This document shows, in pieces, positions 8,910 to 17,782 of a DNA stretch of 64,000 nucleotides (position 1 is its first letter; each line of letters begins with the position of its first letter). The position numbers were made by a program, and so were the translations under genes. The stretch comes from Oceaniferula spumae. Its GTDB lineage: Bacteria; Verrucomicrobiota; Verrucomicrobiia; Verrucomicrobiales; Akkermansiaceae. The notes under the pieces are model-generated. The model ran no database searches and was not told where the DNA came from. It saw only the letters and a list, made by a program, of their open reading frames with translations. The stretch covers positions 2,294,001 to 2,358,000 of the forward strand of contig NZ_AP026866.1 of assembly GCF_042849255.1 (NCBI RefSeq), written 5' to 3'.

Positions 8910-9653
8910 ATGAAAACGCCAAAAAGAAAACTAACAAAACATCTAACAAAAACAGCAGCGGTTGCGCTCACCCTCTGCCTCCTTAGCAATGTGAATGCGC
9001 AACGCCGTGGCCCTGTCGGCCCACCCAGAGGCGGTGGTGGAACAGGTGTAACCGATGCCCCAGTTGCCAGACATTTCGACATCAATGAACTTGGCTCCGT
9101 GCGCGACAAGTTCGCCGCCTATAAAAAGCTCAACTTCGAAGGCGCTGGATTCTATACTAAAAATGACCGTGAACTCCGTGTGGCTCACACTAAAACCTAC
9201 CTACTTATCCGGAACAGCCTGATTGAAGATCGCCTCGAGGAGGATACAGGCCGTAACGCCACGGCAGCCCTGATGACCATCGGACAAGAGGCCAAAAAAC
9301 TGCTCGTCGACAAAGAAGCTCTCAGCGATGAAGACGCAGAAAGTATCCTTGGGAAAATCCAAGCATTGGCCAAGCGAATCGAGGGTGCTCGTTTAAATAA
9401 AATCAACGCGGATACACTCACGCCCAAGATCAACGAACGGCAGGTGACGATGGAAGAGATCTACCTCTTTGCAGTCGATCGCAATACCGCAAGCAAGGGA
9501 CAGGCCGCCACTCTGCGACGCCACCTAACAAGTCTCGAAGACAAAGAAAGCCGGGCTAAGACCGACAGCAGTGTCAGCGACCGTGAACGCGAAAAGCTCG
9601 TCGAAGACACCATTGATGTATGGCAAGCCTTCGTCCGCGTTCTCAAACCCTAA
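8910..9653 (+). CDS. Secreted protein of unknown function
   Basis: A 247-residue exported protein that I do not recognise. The start is the ATG at 8910, which gives a basic N-region (KTPKRKLTKHLTK) and a hydrophobic core ending NVNAQRR, a good signal peptide. A Pro/Gly-rich linker (GPVGPPRGGGGTG) follows. The rest (about 55-247) is strongly charged and helical, with evenly spaced Leu/Ala/Arg/Glu that suggest helical hairpins or coiled coil. No catalytic motif or cysteine pair is visible. The frame is open upstream to 8835, but that part overlaps the terminator of the previous gene. It stands alone between a terminator and a convergent gene. Confidence 0.7.
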   Translation: MKTPKRKLTKHLTKTAAVALTLCLLSNVNAQRRGPVGPPRGGGGTGVTDAPVARHFDINELGSVRDKFAAYKKLNFEGAGFYTKNDRELRVAHTKTYLLIRNSLIEDRLEEDTGRNATAALMTIGQEAKKLLVDKEALSDEDAESILGKIQALAKRIEGARLNKINADTLTPKINERQVTMEEIYLFAVDRNTASKGQAATLRRHLTSLEDKESRAKTDSSVSDREREKLVEDTIDVWQAFVRVLKP

Positions 9654-9663
9654 GCTTTGGTAA

Positions 9664-9957
9664 TCAGGCGAGAGCCTCAACCAACTCGATCCACTCTTCC
9701 CCCAGTTTGTCCTGACCGGCAGGCTGGGGTTTTCCGGCTTCCCTATACCAGTATCCGGCATTGGGGAGGTCACCTTCCACGCGGTGGAGGTGGGCATGGA
9801 TCCATGCGCCTGCAGTGCCCTCGACTTTCTGGCACAAATCGTGTGCCTCTTCCCAGCGTCCTGCTCGGGCCAGCCATAGGGCGGTCAACGCTTCATTCAG
9901 CCCTGCAGGCGGATTGCCTCCACTGGATGCCGATTCAGCAAGTTCTTTTGAATTCAT
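9664..9957 (-). CDS. Small helical protein of unknown function (TPR-like)
   Basis: A 97-residue cytoplasmic protein with no signal peptide. The sequence has a helical-repeat look: LNEALTALWLARAGRWEEAHDLCQ, then GAWIHAHLHRVEGDLPNAGYWYREAG. That is two helix-turn-helix units of the TPR/Sel1 kind, rich in Trp, His and Ala. Small conserved proteins of this type occur in many bacteria, and I know of no assigned function. The start is the ATG at 9955-9957. A short upstream frame overlaps it as ATGA. Convergent with the gene on its left, 11 nt away. Confidence 0.65.
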   Translation of the reverse strand: MNSKELAESASSGGNPPAGLNEALTALWLARAGRWEEAHDLCQKVEGTAGAWIHAHLHRVEGDLPNAGYWYREAGKPQPAGQDKLGEEWIELVEALA

Positions 9958-10124
9958 ACTCCATCCTTACACTCTGTGCCGCTCTGTTCAAGCAGTAAGT
10001 CGTAGTGTGGAAAAATACAATCTCCAGTAAGCTCACACTGACTGAATAGATAAATTTCAGTTCGAGGCAACCTCGCCGCTTCGCCATGAACACGAGCAAC
10101 TATCAGATTGTCACGGTCATACAT
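9954..10124 (-). CDS. Possible small protein upstream of and overlapping the TPR-like gene
   Basis: An ATG at 10124 opens a 56-codon frame whose TGA overlaps the ATG of the next gene (ATGA), the pattern of translational coupling. The product has three cysteines, two of them in QCELTGDC, and a plausible amphipathic segment (HYDLLLEQ). It could also be a chance frame in an intergenic region of about 210 nt. No family is recognised. Confidence 0.3.
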   Translation of the reverse strand: MYDRDNLIVARVHGEAARLPRTEIYLFSQCELTGDCIFPHYDLLLEQSGTECKDGV

Positions 10125-10168
10125 ACCTGACACTTTGAGCAAGTTCTAGTTTTCAGACACCACCCATC

Positions 10169-11161
10169 ATGCTCAAGTCTCTCATTGCTCAGTTACTCGC
10201 TGCATCCTTCTTAGTCACCAGTGCCCAAGCTGAGATTGCCGCTACCACCCCATCACATGCAGGGAAAAAAGATTCCGCACTCGACCCTGAGAAACAGATA
10301 TTAAGCCTTAGCTCTGTCGCAGGTAAAAAGAGTCAGAACACGCAAGTCAAAATATCTAACAAGTTACCCTCGGACATTCCCACCACATGTAATATCATTG
10401 GCAAAGACGCCGAATTTTTTTCCATTGTTAAGTCACCAAAGAAAATTTCCGCAAACAGCTTTGGTGTGGTGGAAATAGCTTTCAACTCTGGAAAAGAGCA
10501 AAGACTCTACAGCGCAGTCTTACAGATAGGAACCACTGAGGGAGGCTGCATGATCCAACTCCAAGGGGTGGGGCTCGCAGCGTTCGAGGGGAAAAACGAA
10601 CCTCCGCTTCAGCAAATAGTAAACGCCTTGGGCATCGCCATGGATGTCGGCGGGAAAACACTCTCGCTGAATAGTAAAAAAGCAACGATAGGCGACAGCG
10701 TAGCCGCCTCTTACTTCCGTGTGGCCAAGGGTGCCCACTTTCACATTACCCCGATCGCCCGCTTCTCCCCTCCTGGCAAAGTACCCGTGGGTTTGATTTT
10801 CAAAGGATCTGATAGCAAACAAGGGATCGGTCAATTGGTAGCTTCATCCAAAGACTTTCCGGATGCCCATCAATGTTTGTTTCCGAAATTCATCGGTCAT
10901 CAACGGTCCATTCAAACCGTACCAACACAACCTGTCTTCGGTTTCTACATGGAGGGGCATAAGTATGTTTCTGTGACCGATCCTACTCGTCAAAAAGGAG
11001 CCCCTATCATGCACACAGCGAGAATCTACCCAGTCAAAAGCATGCAAGGCCGGAGCATGAAAAACGCTTGGCTACTCGGCTTTGAGGAAGCTTCTAACGG
11101 GGACTACCAAGATGCCGTATTTCTGCTGGAAAATGTCATTCCAGTTACGGCGAAAGATTAA
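10169..11161 (+). CDS. Secreted protein with an Ig-like (ASPM/Hydin-type) domain
   Basis: A 330-residue exported protein. The signal peptide is at residues 1-22 (ending TSAQAEI). About residues 42-135 look like the beta-sandwich domain found in choice-of-anchor D/Hydin-type proteins: SNKLPSDIPTTCNIIGKDAEFF, then a Phe/Val/Ile strand pattern ending MIQLQGVGLAAFEG. The second half (about 145-330) is unfamiliar and looks beta-rich. There is no PEP-CTERM, no lipobox and no second membrane span, so it is probably periplasmic or released. It is convergent with the isochorismatase gene, with 5 nt between the stops. Its role is unknown. Confidence 0.7.
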   Translation: MLKSLIAQLLAASFLVTSAQAEIAATTPSHAGKKDSALDPEKQILSLSSVAGKKSQNTQVKISNKLPSDIPTTCNIIGKDAEFFSIVKSPKKISANSFGVVEIAFNSGKEQRLYSAVLQIGTTEGGCMIQLQGVGLAAFEGKNEPPLQQIVNALGIAMDVGGKTLSLNSKKATIGDSVAASYFRVAKGAHFHITPIARFSPPGKVPVGLIFKGSDSKQGIGQLVASSKDFPDAHQCLFPKFIGHQRSIQTVPTQPVFGFYMEGHKYVSVTDPTRQKGAPIMHTARIYPVKSMQGRSMKNAWLLGFEEASNGDYQDAVFLLENVIPVTAKD

Positions 11162-11166
11162 CGTGT

Positions 11167-11889
11167 TCAGACCTCTTCCTCGTCCAGCTCACGTTCGACT
11201 TCAGTCATCGCTTGCTCGGCATTGATCACTCTGGCGTAGCGGTCTTTTAAAGTTTTCAGACTGGCCTCTTGAAGCTCCGGAGTAACCGTTGTGCAGCAGT
11301 CCTCCACCATCGTTACGAAGTAACCTAGATCGCAAGCATCGCGCACTGTGGTCTCAACGCACTCGTTGGTATAAACACCCACCACGTAGAGCGAACTGAT
11401 GCCCATGTTATTGAGCACGTAGTGAATGTTAGTGCTGGAAAAAACACCACTGGCAGTCTTGTTGATGACGATTTCATCCCCGACTGGTGCCACTTCCTCT
11501 AGAAAACATGCATCCCCCGAGCCAGGGGCCGCGTGCAGTTCCAGCCGCTTGTGTCCTTTCGACCGATCCCTACCGTCTTTGGTGAGTGACTGGATTCTAA
11601 CATGAATCACTTCAAGTCCGTGACGACGGAAGCAGTTCTGGAGGTTGTGCACATTTGGCAGCACTACATCACGCAGTTGGCCGAAGTAATACTCCATCTC
11701 CTCCATCGAAATAGGAGAGTTCTCCCTGTCCTTAAAAAGCCCGAATCCCTCTGCCGCGTCAAGATACTGCATATCAATACACAACAGGGCGGTGTCCTGA
11801 TTACGCAAGTCACGCTTACGTTTTGGGTTTTCAACGAATGACTCCCGGTAGACGGGCGTCAATGGGTCACTGTATTCTTCAGGGCTCAT
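11167..11889 (-). CDS. Isochorismatase-family amidohydrolase (cysteine hydrolase)
   Basis: A 240-residue cytoplasmic enzyme of the isochorismatase-like superfamily. The triad positions are recognisable: Asp in LLCIDMQYLD near residue 38, a Lys in the centre (INKTASGVFSST), and the nucleophile Cys in GVYTNECVETTVRDA followed by the usual Asp/Leu-rich helix. Relatives hydrolyse N-carbamoylsarcosine, ureidoacrylate (RutB/PydB type), biuret or nicotinamide. The last gene of a seven-gene operon; its ATG overlaps the stop of the M20 hydrolase by 4 nt. Beside an N-carbamoyl-type hydrolase and a carbamoyltransferase, a ureido or carbamate substrate is the best guess. The exact substrate cannot be told from sequence. 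Confidence 0.8.
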   Translation of the reverse strand: MSPEEYSDPLTPVYRESFVENPKRKRDLRNQDTALLCIDMQYLDAAEGFGLFKDRENSPISMEEMEYYFGQLRDVVLPNVHNLQNCFRRHGLEVIHVRIQSLTKDGRDRSKGHKRLELHAAPGSGDACFLEEVAPVGDEIVINKTASGVFSSTNIHYVLNNMGISSLYVVGVYTNECVETTVRDACDLGYFVTMVEDCCTTVTPELQEASLKTLKDRYARVINAEQAMTEVERELDEEEV

Positions 11890-13133
11890 GATGATTGGGT
11901 TCCTAGTTTGTGCAAAGCATGTAACATCACATTGGCTCCAGCCTCAACATCTTCCCAAGCTGTCCACTCGGCTGGGGAATGGCTCACTCCGCCTTGGCTC
12001 GGAACGAACACCATCGCCATGGGAGCGATACGTCCTATCACTTGGGCATCATGCGCGGCGCCACTCAGCATCTTAATAGCGCGAAGCTCCAAGTTCTCGG
12101 CTGAGCTGGCTAATAGTTCGACCAATGACGTATCACAGTCCACCGGATGGATCTCACCCTGGACACTGAACTCAAACATCAAGCCTCGCCGACGCGAAAT
12201 GGCAGCCAGTGCTTTCTGAAAAGCCTGCGAGAGTTCTTCGAGTTTGGCAGGGCATGGATCTCGAAAGTCTAACGAGAACTCGACGTTACCGGGCACCGAG
12301 TTCGGCGCTCCCGGAAGCACCTCCGCCTTACCGATGGTGGCTCGACTGTGCTCATCGCCGTTTTCTTCTAAAATACGCGGAATTTCATGGGCGAAGTCAG
12401 CCAAGCCCATCAAGGCATCTTTGCGGTAGCTCATTGGCGTGGTGCCTGCATGATTGGCTTCACCGCTAAATTTCAACGACCACGATCTCAGCCCGGTGAT
12501 GTTTTCCACGATACCAACCTGTAATCGCTGTTCATCCAATACCGGACCTTGCTCAATATGCAGCTCTAGATAAGCCGCGATATCTTCCGCAGGGCGACGA
12601 GCATCCAGCGCTTTGATCGGATCTAAACCTTGTTCTAACATTGCGTCGTAAAGCCGGACTCCAGAGAGATCAACGGATCCTTGAAGGCGTTCCACATTGA
12701 TCATTCCGGTGAATGCCTCGGATCCAAAGGTGCCACCAAAGCGCCCCTCCTCGTCACTGAATGCAATGAGCTCGATGCTGCGTTCTAACGAAACTCCGGA
12801 CTCTTTTAAAATGCGAAGACATTCCAGGCCGACAACCACTCCGAGTGTGCCGTCTAGCATGCCCGCGCACGGAACTGTGTCGATATGGGACCCCACAAAG
12901 ACTCGAGGTGTGTCTTCAGTTCCCTCCAAGATACCAGAAATATTGGCTGCACCATCAGAATCGCTCTTTAGCCCAGCGGCATCGATTTTACCCAGTAGCC
13001 ATTGTTTAGCCTCCATGTCAAAATCGGAGAAGGCCATACGGTATATCCCCCTATCTTGCTCATTGCGACCGATCGAGGCCAGAGCGAGAATATCTTCTTT
13101 GATCCGCTCGATGTTGACACGTAGTTCGTTCAT
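11886..13133 (-). CDS. M20-family N-carbamoyl amino acid / allantoate amidohydrolase type enzyme
   Basis: A 415-residue binuclear metal hydrolase. Metal-site motifs: GSHIDTVPCAGMLDGTLGV (His and Asp ligands), FSDEEGRFGGTFGSEAF (Glu-Glu with the general base) and LELHIEQGP. The dimerisation-domain motif GEANHAGTTPMSYRKDAL and the late ligand region SQGGVSHSPAEW are also present. This is the pattern of AllC, HyuC and beta-ureidopropionase. These enzymes cleave a ureido or amidino group from an amino-acid-like product. It overlaps both neighbours by 4 nt (ATGA), so it is translated with the amidotransferase and the isochorismatase-type enzyme. The exact substrate is unknown. Confidence 0.87.
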   Translation of the reverse strand: MNELRVNIERIKEDILALASIGRNEQDRGIYRMAFSDFDMEAKQWLLGKIDAAGLKSDSDGAANISGILEGTEDTPRVFVGSHIDTVPCAGMLDGTLGVVVGLECLRILKESGVSLERSIELIAFSDEEGRFGGTFGSEAFTGMINVERLQGSVDLSGVRLYDAMLEQGLDPIKALDARRPAEDIAAYLELHIEQGPVLDEQRLQVGIVENITGLRSWSLKFSGEANHAGTTPMSYRKDALMGLADFAHEIPRILEENGDEHSRATIGKAEVLPGAPNSVPGNVEFSLDFRDPCPAKLEELSQAFQKALAAISRRRGLMFEFSVQGEIHPVDCDTSLVELLASSAENLELRAIKMLSGAAHDAQVIGRIAPMAMVFVPSQGGVSHSPAEWTAWEDVEAGANVMLHALHKLGTQSS

Positions 13134-15088
13134 GAGGATATAAACTGTCGGTGAAGAATGTGCAGGGTAATCAGATGATTTAGCAGAGTGTCCTTGCGCA
13201 CCAAAGAGGTGGCATCGCTATCATTTCGATAGTCTGTTAGGAACCGACTCACCTTTTCAGGTGAGCATATTCCCGCATCAGAGACTGTCTCGTCATTGAG
13301 ATACTGGCTAACCAATTCCTCTACTTTCATCTGCTTCTCCTTGTCGGTATGGGCGGGAGGTGCCATGAAGGCAAACTTCTCGCGCTTATAAAGAACCTCG
13401 GGCAGCACACCTTTGACTGCTTCGCGGAGGATATGTTTTTCCACATTACCTTTGATACGCAAATTCGGTGGCACATCCACCGCTGCAGCTGCTAGATGAT
13501 GATCAAGAAAAGCGGGACGGGATTCCATTGAATTTGCCATGTCGACCCGATCGCCGCCCCAATTAAGGATCTGACCTTCGAGCTGACACTTTGACCAAGT
13601 GTATTGCGCCTTATCCAACGGGTGCCGCCCATCAAGCATGTCCTTATCCAAGCGTGAGGCGATTTCCTCGATAGGGTCATACCCTTGCAGCTCGTGTTGC
13701 AAATCATCTGACAGCAGCGGACGGGCAAGATCGAGGGTATCCATCCAAGGTTGCAACCATGATGGAGTGAATCCGCAGAGTTTTTCCCATGCCGGATGAC
13801 TACGCTGATTCTCTGCCAGAATGGCACCTTTGAACAGCGAGTTGGTTTTCTCCAAAGCCTGTTGATACTCCGCCCTAACATGGTCTGGCTCATGAGATAA
13901 GCCGTGCAAAAACATGTCTCGTTTCAGTGCAGGATAACCCGCGAACAATTCATCCGCCCCCTCACCGGTGATCACACAGCGGTAGCCGGAATCCCAGACT
14001 CGTTTTGACATCAGGTTTTTGGCAACTCCGAGAGTGTTGTAGAATGTCCTCTCTGCGTGCCAGACGGTCTTCACATAATTCTCCCCGTAAAGATCCGCTG
14101 CCTTCAAATTGATCACCTCTTGGTCGGCTCCCATGGACTCTGCCATCTGCTTGGCAATCGGCGCCTCATCGTAATTGGTGTCATCAAATGAGATGGTGTA
14201 TGCTTTGGTAGGCGATTGCATCGCGCCCGTTGCCAATCCGAGGATACAGCAAGAATCAATCCCCCCCGATAGGTAGCAGCCCACCGGAACATCCGCCTCG
14301 AGCCTCAACACAATGGCTCGGATCAACTCCTCTCGGATACGCTCGACGTGTTCTTGCTCATCAACTTTGCTTGGTCGGTCATCCTCATAAGGGAAATCGT
14401 AGTCCCAGTATCGCTGCTTTAGAATATCGAGCTTGCCGTTGCGTTTGCGAATTCTCAGGAAGTACCCAGGATCCAGCGAGACGATGTTTTCAAAGGCACT
14501 CATGCCCGGGGCGATCGTCTGCATCAGCTGGTGTAAGGCAGCCTTACCATCCAACTTCGCCGGCACATCAGGATGGGCCAGAACTGATTTGGCTTCGGAA
14601 CCGTAGACGATTTTTGTCTGATCGGGAGACACCCAATAAAATAGAGGACGAACGCCAAATCGATCACGCAATAGAATCAATTCATCCTCACCCTTGTCAT
14701 AGAGCGCGAAAGCAAATTCACCACGCAGGTGCTTTGTGAAATCGAGTCCGTATTTTCGGTAGAGCCCTATGGCTATTTCAGAGTCCGACTTTGTATAAAA
14801 TCGATCCCCCTCCGCCATTAGCGTCGCTCGATGCTGCTTGAAGTCGTAAAACTCACCATTGGTTGTTAGAACATATCTACCATCCACCGCATGCAACGGC
14901 TGGCAGCCGCCCTCAAGGTCGTTGATGGCAAGTCGGGTGTGTCCCAGGGCAACACCACGGTTTCGTTCGACATACTGACCGTTGCCATCGGGGCCCCGGT
15001 GTACAATGGTCTGGAGCTGACCTTCTAGCAGGTCAGGAGTATTTTCTGGAAGTGGTTTGGCTGAGAAATGGCCGGCTATTCCGCACAT
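13130..15088 (-). CDS. Glutamine-hydrolysing asparagine-synthase-family amidotransferase
   Basis: A 652-residue two-domain enzyme. The N-terminal class II glutaminase begins MCGIAG, so Cys2 is the nucleophile after Met removal, with RLAINDLEGG and NGEFYDF as supporting motifs. The synthetase domain has the PP-loop SGGIDS near residue 271 and the GEGADELFAGYP motif. It uses ATP and glutamine to turn a carboxylate into an amide. Besides asparagine synthesis, this family makes many amides in special metabolism. The placement between a carbamoyltransferase-like gene and an M20 hydrolase argues for a dedicated pathway substrate rather than aspartate. It starts 3 nt after the carbamoyltransferase stop. 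Confidence 0.87.
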   Translation of the reverse strand: MCGIAGHFSAKPLPENTPDLLEGQLQTIVHRGPDGNGQYVERNRGVALGHTRLAINDLEGGCQPLHAVDGRYVLTTNGEFYDFKQHRATLMAEGDRFYTKSDSEIAIGLYRKYGLDFTKHLRGEFAFALYDKGEDELILLRDRFGVRPLFYWVSPDQTKIVYGSEAKSVLAHPDVPAKLDGKAALHQLMQTIAPGMSAFENIVSLDPGYFLRIRKRNGKLDILKQRYWDYDFPYEDDRPSKVDEQEHVERIREELIRAIVLRLEADVPVGCYLSGGIDSCCILGLATGAMQSPTKAYTISFDDTNYDEAPIAKQMAESMGADQEVINLKAADLYGENYVKTVWHAERTFYNTLGVAKNLMSKRVWDSGYRCVITGEGADELFAGYPALKRDMFLHGLSHEPDHVRAEYQQALEKTNSLFKGAILAENQRSHPAWEKLCGFTPSWLQPWMDTLDLARPLLSDDLQHELQGYDPIEEIASRLDKDMLDGRHPLDKAQYTWSKCQLEGQILNWGGDRVDMANSMESRPAFLDHHLAAAAVDVPPNLRIKGNVEKHILREAVKGVLPEVLYKREKFAFMAPPAHTDKEKQMKVEELVSQYLNDETVSDAGICSPEKVSRFLTDYRNDSDATSLVRKDTLLNHLITLHILHRQFISS

Positions 15089-15091
15089 AGA

Positions 15092-16210
15092 TTATTTCAA
15101 GTTCATGGGTTTGAGTTCGCCGAAGTCAGGCAGGGTATCGAGCCTACCTAATACGGCCATTAGCAGTGCCTGGCGGATGAATACCGCGCCGTGCGCCTGC
15201 GAGAAGTAGAGATTGTGCTGGGTCTTATCCAGCGAGGTGTCGAGTTCGTCGAGACGAGCCAACGGGTGAAGGATCACAGCGGACTCCTTCAATGGACTGT
15301 CCGAATTCAGCTTATATCGGCTGTCCATCGACTTGTAGGAATCGCCAAGAAAGGCGATCGAGTTCATGTAAATCACATCGAGGCTTGGCAGGTGCTCCCT
15401 AACATCATTTGAGACTTCGTATTCGATATTAGCCTCTTTGAGTTTTTCGATGACATCATCGCCGAAGGGGTCAGCCATTTCAGAGATCACCGTCACCTTG
15501 CCAATGTGATCTTTGAAATGCAGAGCCATGAGTAGGTAAGATTTCACCGCTCGCATGGATCCCGGCGTGCCCAAAATTCCGAGATTCCACTTGGTATCAC
15601 CTTCTCGGAATGGTTCTGCCAGCGAGGGTTTCCATTTCAAGAGCGCGAACCAATCCGCCAATGCTTGGGTGGGATGCTCGCCTGAGCCATTACCTGCATT
15701 GATCAATGGGATGCGCAAATTTTCGAGGATTTGTTCGGGCGAATCTGTATCGGTGTGACGCATGATCACGATATCGGCATAGGCGTTAAACATCTCGCCG
15801 ATGTCTGCCAGCGATTCGCCTTTGGCTTGGCCCGTCGTTTTACCATCGGCAATGGAAATCACCTTGCCGTCCAGACGAAGGATCGCGCTTTCAAAGCTTG
15901 TTCGAGTTCTTGTGGATGCTTCAAAGAAGGCCGTCACTGCTATCTTTCCATCAAGTGGATGATAGGGCCACACTTCGATTTTCTCTAACACTGCTGCTAG
16001 TTTGCAAAGCTCAGCCACTTGGCTGTAACTGAACTGGCTGGCATCAAGAATGTTTTGCCCTTCGAGTTCCTTTAAAACATCAAAATCGACAGGATTATCC
16101 ACAAACAAACCTGAGGGCTCTGGGCGTATTGCTTCAGAGTCCTCTGGGGGATCAATATTTGAGGTGATCTTATTTTTACGAATCGGGTCGTCTGACTTTG
16201 AGTCCTGCAT
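15092..16210 (-). CDS. Aspartate-carbamoyltransferase-like enzyme with altered second-substrate site
   Basis: A 372-residue protein with a charged N-terminal extension of about 55 residues. The carbamoyl phosphate site is kept: FFEASTRTRTSFESA, KGES in the 80s loop, and HPTQALADWF. The C-terminus (DKTQHNLYFSQ, then RQALLMAVLG) is close to PyrB. Two known substrate motifs differ: HPLPR is HPLAR, and the region that in PyrB reads TRVQKER and binds the aspartate carboxylate reads NSIAFLGDS. I infer a carbamoyl acceptor other than aspartate, or a catabolic enzyme that makes carbamoyl phosphate from a ureido compound. Operon context (two amidohydrolases and a symporter) supports this. A role in pyrimidine synthesis is less likely but not excluded. 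Confidence 0.8.
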   Translation of the reverse strand: MQDSKSDDPIRKNKITSNIDPPEDSEAIRPEPSGLFVDNPVDFDVLKELEGQNILDASQFSYSQVAELCKLAAVLEKIEVWPYHPLDGKIAVTAFFEASTRTRTSFESAILRLDGKVISIADGKTTGQAKGESLADIGEMFNAYADIVIMRHTDTDSPEQILENLRIPLINAGNGSGEHPTQALADWFALLKWKPSLAEPFREGDTKWNLGILGTPGSMRAVKSYLLMALHFKDHIGKVTVISEMADPFGDDVIEKLKEANIEYEVSNDVREHLPSLDVIYMNSIAFLGDSYKSMDSRYKLNSDSPLKESAVILHPLARLDELDTSLDKTQHNLYFSQAHGAVFIRQALLMAVLGRLDTLPDFGELKPMNLK

Positions 16211-16230
16211 AGTATTTGTTATGTTAGAAA

Positions 16231-16350
16231 TTACCAGAGAGTTCCTTTAATCCAGTCGCGTATCAGCAATGCCACCAGCACAAGACCGCCGATAGCGGTC
16301 CAGGCCAGTGCAACAACAACAAGGATGTGAATGAACGATTGCGTAAACAT
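16231..16350 (-). CDS. 39-residue single-span membrane microprotein
   Basis: An ATG at 16350, 2 nt after the symporter stop codon, opens a 39-codon frame ending in TAA at 16231. The product is MFTQSFIHILVV, then a long hydrophobic helix (about residues 6-30) rich in Val, Leu, Ala and Gly, and a short basic/aromatic tail (RDWIKGTLW). It fills the gap between the symporter and the carbamoyltransferase genes. Several sodium:solute symporters are encoded beside small membrane proteins, so a transporter subunit or stabiliser is my inference. The family is not recognised. Its tight spacing and pure membrane-helix composition are the evidence that it is real. Confidence 0.65.
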   Translation of the reverse strand: MFTQSFIHILVVVALAWTAIGGLVLVALLIRDWIKGTLW

Positions 16351-16352
16351 GA

Positions 16353-17765
16353 TTAGTTAGATGTGGCTACCGGATGTAGCTCATAGGAGTGATTCGGCCT
16401 GATGTATCGGGCGCCAATGGTGAAGATCATTGAAACCCCGGCACCTACAAGCGATGCTGTGAACCAGCCGAGGAGGAAATACGCTGTCACACCCAGTACG
16501 GAGCCAATGACAATTCCGGCCAAGACGAGCGGTCTGTTGATTCGTTTCCAGAATAAGCCTGCAATCACTGGCCAAATCAAACTACCGACCAGCGGCCCTG
16601 AGATGAACAAGGCTTGAATAATCGGCCAGTGCGGCGCGGCTAACAGCCAAGCAAGTAATCCTACTCCGATAATAACGGCACCTGATACTTTCCGAAACCC
16701 TTGGTCTCCCAGTTTACCGCCCATAATTCCGCCATGAACATCTTTGATCAGCAGGTCAGAAGTTGCCGCTAACAAAGAATCGATGGATGACGCCATCGAG
16801 CAGAACAAGACAATCAGGATCAGCACACCTGCAATAGCGCCGAACCCCGCATTTCCCATCACAGCAGAAGCCACCACCGGGCCGGTCTGGTTGATATCTA
16901 CGATATTGATATTCAGTGGCCCTGCGGCCAAAGCGATGAAGCCAGCGGCTATTGGGATGGGAAACCAAAGAAGGCCTGCAAGGAAAAATGCTTTCGGGGC
17001 AACATCCTTACGCATGGAAAAAGCCCGCGACCACCAGACGTTGTTGTGAAACACCTCACCGAAGCCGAACAACATGTTGTTAAACACAGCCAATAGCGCC
17101 GCAGGCATGATGACCTTCACCAACGAAGGCTGATAGGTTTTCAAATGAATGTAAGCGGCATCAAAATCCAGTTGGGTGGCAGTCAAAATACCAATGAATA
17201 CAATGCCAACCAGAATGATCACACTTTGAATAAAGTCGGTGCCGATCACCGCATACATACCGCCAAAAAGCGTGTAGAGAATGCATACAGCCAAGATCAA
17301 ACTCATCCCCTGAAGGAAAGGGATTCCTGCTAATGCCATCATCAGATCGCCTCCTGCGATAGCCATGCTCACCAGCCAAGATAGCGAATAAATCATGGTG
17401 ATCAGTATGAATAACGTCCAGCCCACACGACCGTATCGCTGTCTGAAAAAGTCCCCAGCGGTCATTCCCTCCGGTAGAATTTTTCTGATTCGTATTGCGA
17501 AAAGGGCAAATAGTAAGAGCCCGAAGCTCGCCGTGGAATACGCCACCATACCCCACACACCCAGTGTCAGAGCAAACACGGGAGCCAGCATCGTTGTGTT
17601 CGATGTCACCCAAGTCGCCATGGATGTGGCGGATCCGAGTGATAACCCCACGCGGCGACCAGCTAACATAAAGCCCTCAGCGTTTTTCGCCTTTCTGCCC
17701 CAGTAGACTCCTAACAGAACCCACAGCAGTCCAAGACCTAGCACAATCGCCCAGCCAGTGCTCAC
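16353..17765 (-). CDS. Sodium:solute symporter (SSS family)
   Basis: A 470-residue polytopic inner-membrane transporter, with about 12-13 hydrophobic segments spread evenly along the chain. Typical SSS features: GRKAKNAEGFMLAGRRVG near the N-terminus, MATWVTSNTTML in the first core helix, FFRQRYGR in the following loop, and the MASSIDSLLAATSDLLIKD segment near residue 330. It would import an organic solute with sodium, presumably the substrate of the enzymes encoded downstream. The start is a GTG at 17765, 17 nt after the stop of the preceding gene; I find no upstream ATG in frame. It is followed directly by the microprotein gene. Confidence 0.88.
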   Translation of the reverse strand: MSTGWAIVLGLGLLWVLLGVYWGRKAKNAEGFMLAGRRVGLSLGSATSMATWVTSNTTMLAPVFALTLGVWGMVAYSTASFGLLLFALFAIRIRKILPEGMTAGDFFRQRYGRVGWTLFILITMIYSLSWLVSMAIAGGDLMMALAGIPFLQGMSLILAVCILYTLFGGMYAVIGTDFIQSVIILVGIVFIGILTATQLDFDAAYIHLKTYQPSLVKVIMPAALLAVFNNMLFGFGEVFHNNVWWSRAFSMRKDVAPKAFFLAGLLWFPIPIAAGFIALAAGPLNINIVDINQTGPVVASAVMGNAGFGAIAGVLILIVLFCSMASSIDSLLAATSDLLIKDVHGGIMGGKLGDQGFRKVSGAVIIGVGLLAWLLAAPHWPIIQALFISGPLVGSLIWPVIAGLFWKRINRPLVLAGIVIGSVLGVTAYFLLGWFTASLVGAGVSMIFTIGARYIRPNHSYELHPVATSN

Positions 17766-17782
17766 AGAAATAGAAGATGCTA

